From DASXKD01 sp963703605 (GTDB lineage Bacteria > Actinomycetota > Actinomycetes > Streptosporangiales > Streptosporangiaceae): a stretch of DNA of 64,000 bases. The DNA lies in the NCBI GenBank assembly GCA_963703605.1, contig CAVPFC010000055.1:1-64000 (forward strand), written 5' to 3'. The notes below the pieces were generated by a model that saw only the letters and a list, made by a program, of their open reading frames with translations, was not told where the DNA came from and did not search any database. How positions within the stretch are numbered: the first letter of the stretch is position 1; each line of letters starts with the position of its first letter. Positions 62,744-64,000 of the stretch are shown one piece after another. Both the position numbers and the translations under genes were made by a program.

Positions 62744-63652
62744 CTACGCGTCGCGGCGGTCCAGGAGGAATACGGCCGCGATCAGGAGCAGGGCGGTCCA
62801 GGCGCAGAACACGCCGAAGCCCTGCCACGGCGACAGCAGCTGCCCGGACTGGTGCTTGTCCCCGGTGATCAGCTGGCCGGCCACGGTGGGCAGATAGGCG
62901 TGCACGTGGGCGCCCCAGCTATCGGGCAGCAGCCCGGCGAGCGGAAAGATGACCAGGACCATGCCGATCACCGCGGTGATGGCGCCCGCGGTGTGCCGGA
63001 TCAGCCCGCCGATGGCCAGCGCGAACAGCCCAAGCACGGTCAGGTACAGGCCGGACCCGACCACCGCCCGGGTCACCCCCGGCTGGCTCAGCGACACCGT
63101 GATGGTTTGGTGCACGGTGATGTGCCGGTGGTTTGGCAGGGTGATCAGGCCGGTGACGACGTGCCCGTTCACCAGCGCATCGCCGATGAAGAACGAGACG
63201 AACGCGACGATCTCCCCGACGATGATCACCAGCACGGCGAAGACGACCGCCTTGGCCAGGAGCACCGGGTAGCGGCGCGGGACGGCCAGCAGCGATGCCC
63301 GGATCGTGCCGGAGGAGTACTCGCCGGTGATCACCAGCACGCCGAGCACGGCGATGGCAAGCTGGCCCAGGCCGAGCCCGGTGCCGAGGATGAAGTTCAC
63401 CGGGTCGGTGACGATGCCGGACGCGCGCGCGCCGCGCCTGCCGTTGTTCAGCGCGTTCAGGGTCAGCCAGGTGATCAGGGTGGTGAGCCCCAGGCTCACG
63501 ACAACGAAGATGATCAGCGTCCACACGGTGGACCGCACCGAGCGGATCTTCGTCCACTCGGCCGCGAGCAGGCCGCCGATGCGCAGCCGGTGTGCGGCGG
63601 GCGCGGGCGGCGGCGCGGTGGCCGGGGCTGGGGGGCTGATGGCGGAGGTCAT
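62744..63652 (-). CDS. ABC-2 type permease
   Basis: The 302-residue membrane protein has about six helices (TVWTLIIFVVVSLGLTTLITWLTL, LGLGQLAIAVLGVLVITGEYSSG, VVFAVLVIIVGEIVAFVSFFIGDAL, YLTVLGLFALAIGGLIRH, AVIGMVLVIFPLAGLLP, FGVFCAWTALLLIAAVFLL). GEYSSGTIRASLLAVPRR is the family signature around the second helix. It overlaps the preceding ATPase gene by four bases. The substrate is unknown. It is convergent with dnaE. Confidence 0.85.
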   Translation of the reverse strand: MTSAISPPAPATAPPPAPAAHRLRIGGLLAAEWTKIRSVRSTVWTLIIFVVVSLGLTTLITWLTLNALNNGRRGARASGIVTDPVNFILGTGLGLGQLAIAVLGVLVITGEYSSGTIRASLLAVPRRYPVLLAKAVVFAVLVIIVGEIVAFVSFFIGDALVNGHVVTGLITLPNHRHITVHQTITVSLSQPGVTRAVVGSGLYLTVLGLFALAIGGLIRHTAGAITAVIGMVLVIFPLAGLLPDSWGAHVHAYLPTVAGQLITGDKHQSGQLLSPWQGFGVFCAWTALLLIAAVFLLDRRDA

Positions 63653-64000
63653 AGCCGCCCCCTTACGACCCCGCCGAACAAGGAGCCGGCCTTGGCTTTG
63701 GGGGCCCCGTCCTGTTGCACCGTCCCGCCGTACTCGACGCTGCCGGCCGTCAGTTCCATGTACGCCTCCTCCAGCGAGGCAAGCCGCGGGGTGAGTTCGT
63801 GCAGGACGATCCCGTTCGCGGCGGCGATCTCGCCGATCCGCGGCGCGTCAAGGCCGGTCACACTCAGCCCTTCTGCCTGCCCGTTGGTGGGCTGTTCCGT
63901 GGTGACCTTGCCGCCCTCGGCGGTGATCAGATCGCCGAGGGTGAACGCGTCGGGGGAGCGGACCAGCACGGACTTTTCCGAGCTCCGCTCGATGAATTCC
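63649..64000 (-). CDS. ABC transporter ATP-binding protein, C-terminal part only
   Basis: About 116 residues run off the right edge. The segment LVRSPDAFTLGDLITAEGGKVT, GLSVTGLDAPRIGEIAAANGIVLHELTPRLASLEEAYMEL is the C-terminal extension typical of ATPases paired with ABC-2 permeases (BcrA/CcmA-like). Walker motifs are outside the window. Its stop overlaps the permease start. The N-terminus is missing because of the window edge, not a mutation. Confidence 0.8.
   Translation of the reverse strand, partial: EFIERSSEKSVLVRSPDAFTLGDLITAEGGKVTTEQPTNGQAEGLSVTGLDAPRIGEIAAANGIVLHELTPRLASLEEAYMELTAGSVEYGGTVQQDGAPKAKAGSLFGGVVRGRL

Overview
This 64 kb window looks like a joined contig and not one natural locus. 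Three stretches differ in base composition, gene style and taxonomic signal. (1) Positions 1 to about 2940 look alphaproteobacterial (Rhizobiales-like): the probable 5' part of a group II intron, a 2OG-Fe(II) oxygenase-like gene, a GlpR-type regulator, the first codons of glpD, and the start of an exported protein that is cut off at about 2940. (2) Positions about 2940 to 9840 look fungal: lower GC, sparse genes, a frameshifted pogo/Fot1-like transposase, and an erythromycin-esterase-like gene interrupted by a 48-nt intron with GT..AG ends and a CTAAC branch site. (3) From about 9840 to the end is a very GC-rich actinobacterial chromosome with many GTG starts, overlapping stop/start pairs, an F420-type oxidoreductase and the classical actinomycete cell-wall and division cluster. 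Streptosporangiales or a neighbour is a reasonable guess, but it is not proven.

Layout of the actinobacterial part. A cut SseB-like gene leads into the shikimate operon aroC-aroK-aroB-aroQ, followed by an LLM-class oxidoreductase. Convergent to it is a padR-ABC ATPase-ABC permease operon. Then come pepQ, efp and nusB, a membrane protein on the minus strand, a methyltransferase overlapping dinB, and a DUF3040 protein. On the minus strand follow two groups: arsR-SRPBCC-DHFR-like, and moxR-DUF58-transglutaminase. The dcw cluster then runs mraZ-rsmH-ftsL-ftsI-murE-murF-mraY-ftsW-murG-murC-ftsQ-ftsZ-yggS-sepF-yggT-divIVA. A very large repeat-filled membrane protein sits between divIVA and ileS. 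After ileS (minus strand, with a T-box leader) come a DksA/TraR protein, lspA, rluD and dnaE, and the window ends in a second ABC transporter that runs off the edge.

How the genes work together. The aro genes make chorismate. murE, murF, mraY, murG and murC build lipid-linked peptidoglycan precursor. ftsW and ftsI polymerise and cross-link it at the septum placed by ftsZ, sepF, ftsQ and ftsL, while divIVA organises polar growth. Two expected members are absent from their usual places: murD (between mraY and ftsW) and pgeF/ylmD (between ftsZ and yggS). ftsI and sepF each need a one-base frame correction, which suggests consensus errors.

The observations most worth checking are: a bipartite hairpin repeat found just after several stop codons, with compensatory base changes between copies; the roughly 1270-residue membrane protein next to divIVA, built on 18-residue (54-bp) and 74-residue (222-bp) repeats; four 10-bp-spaced MraZ boxes lying on the mraZ promoter; the missing murD; and the three-way chimera itself.
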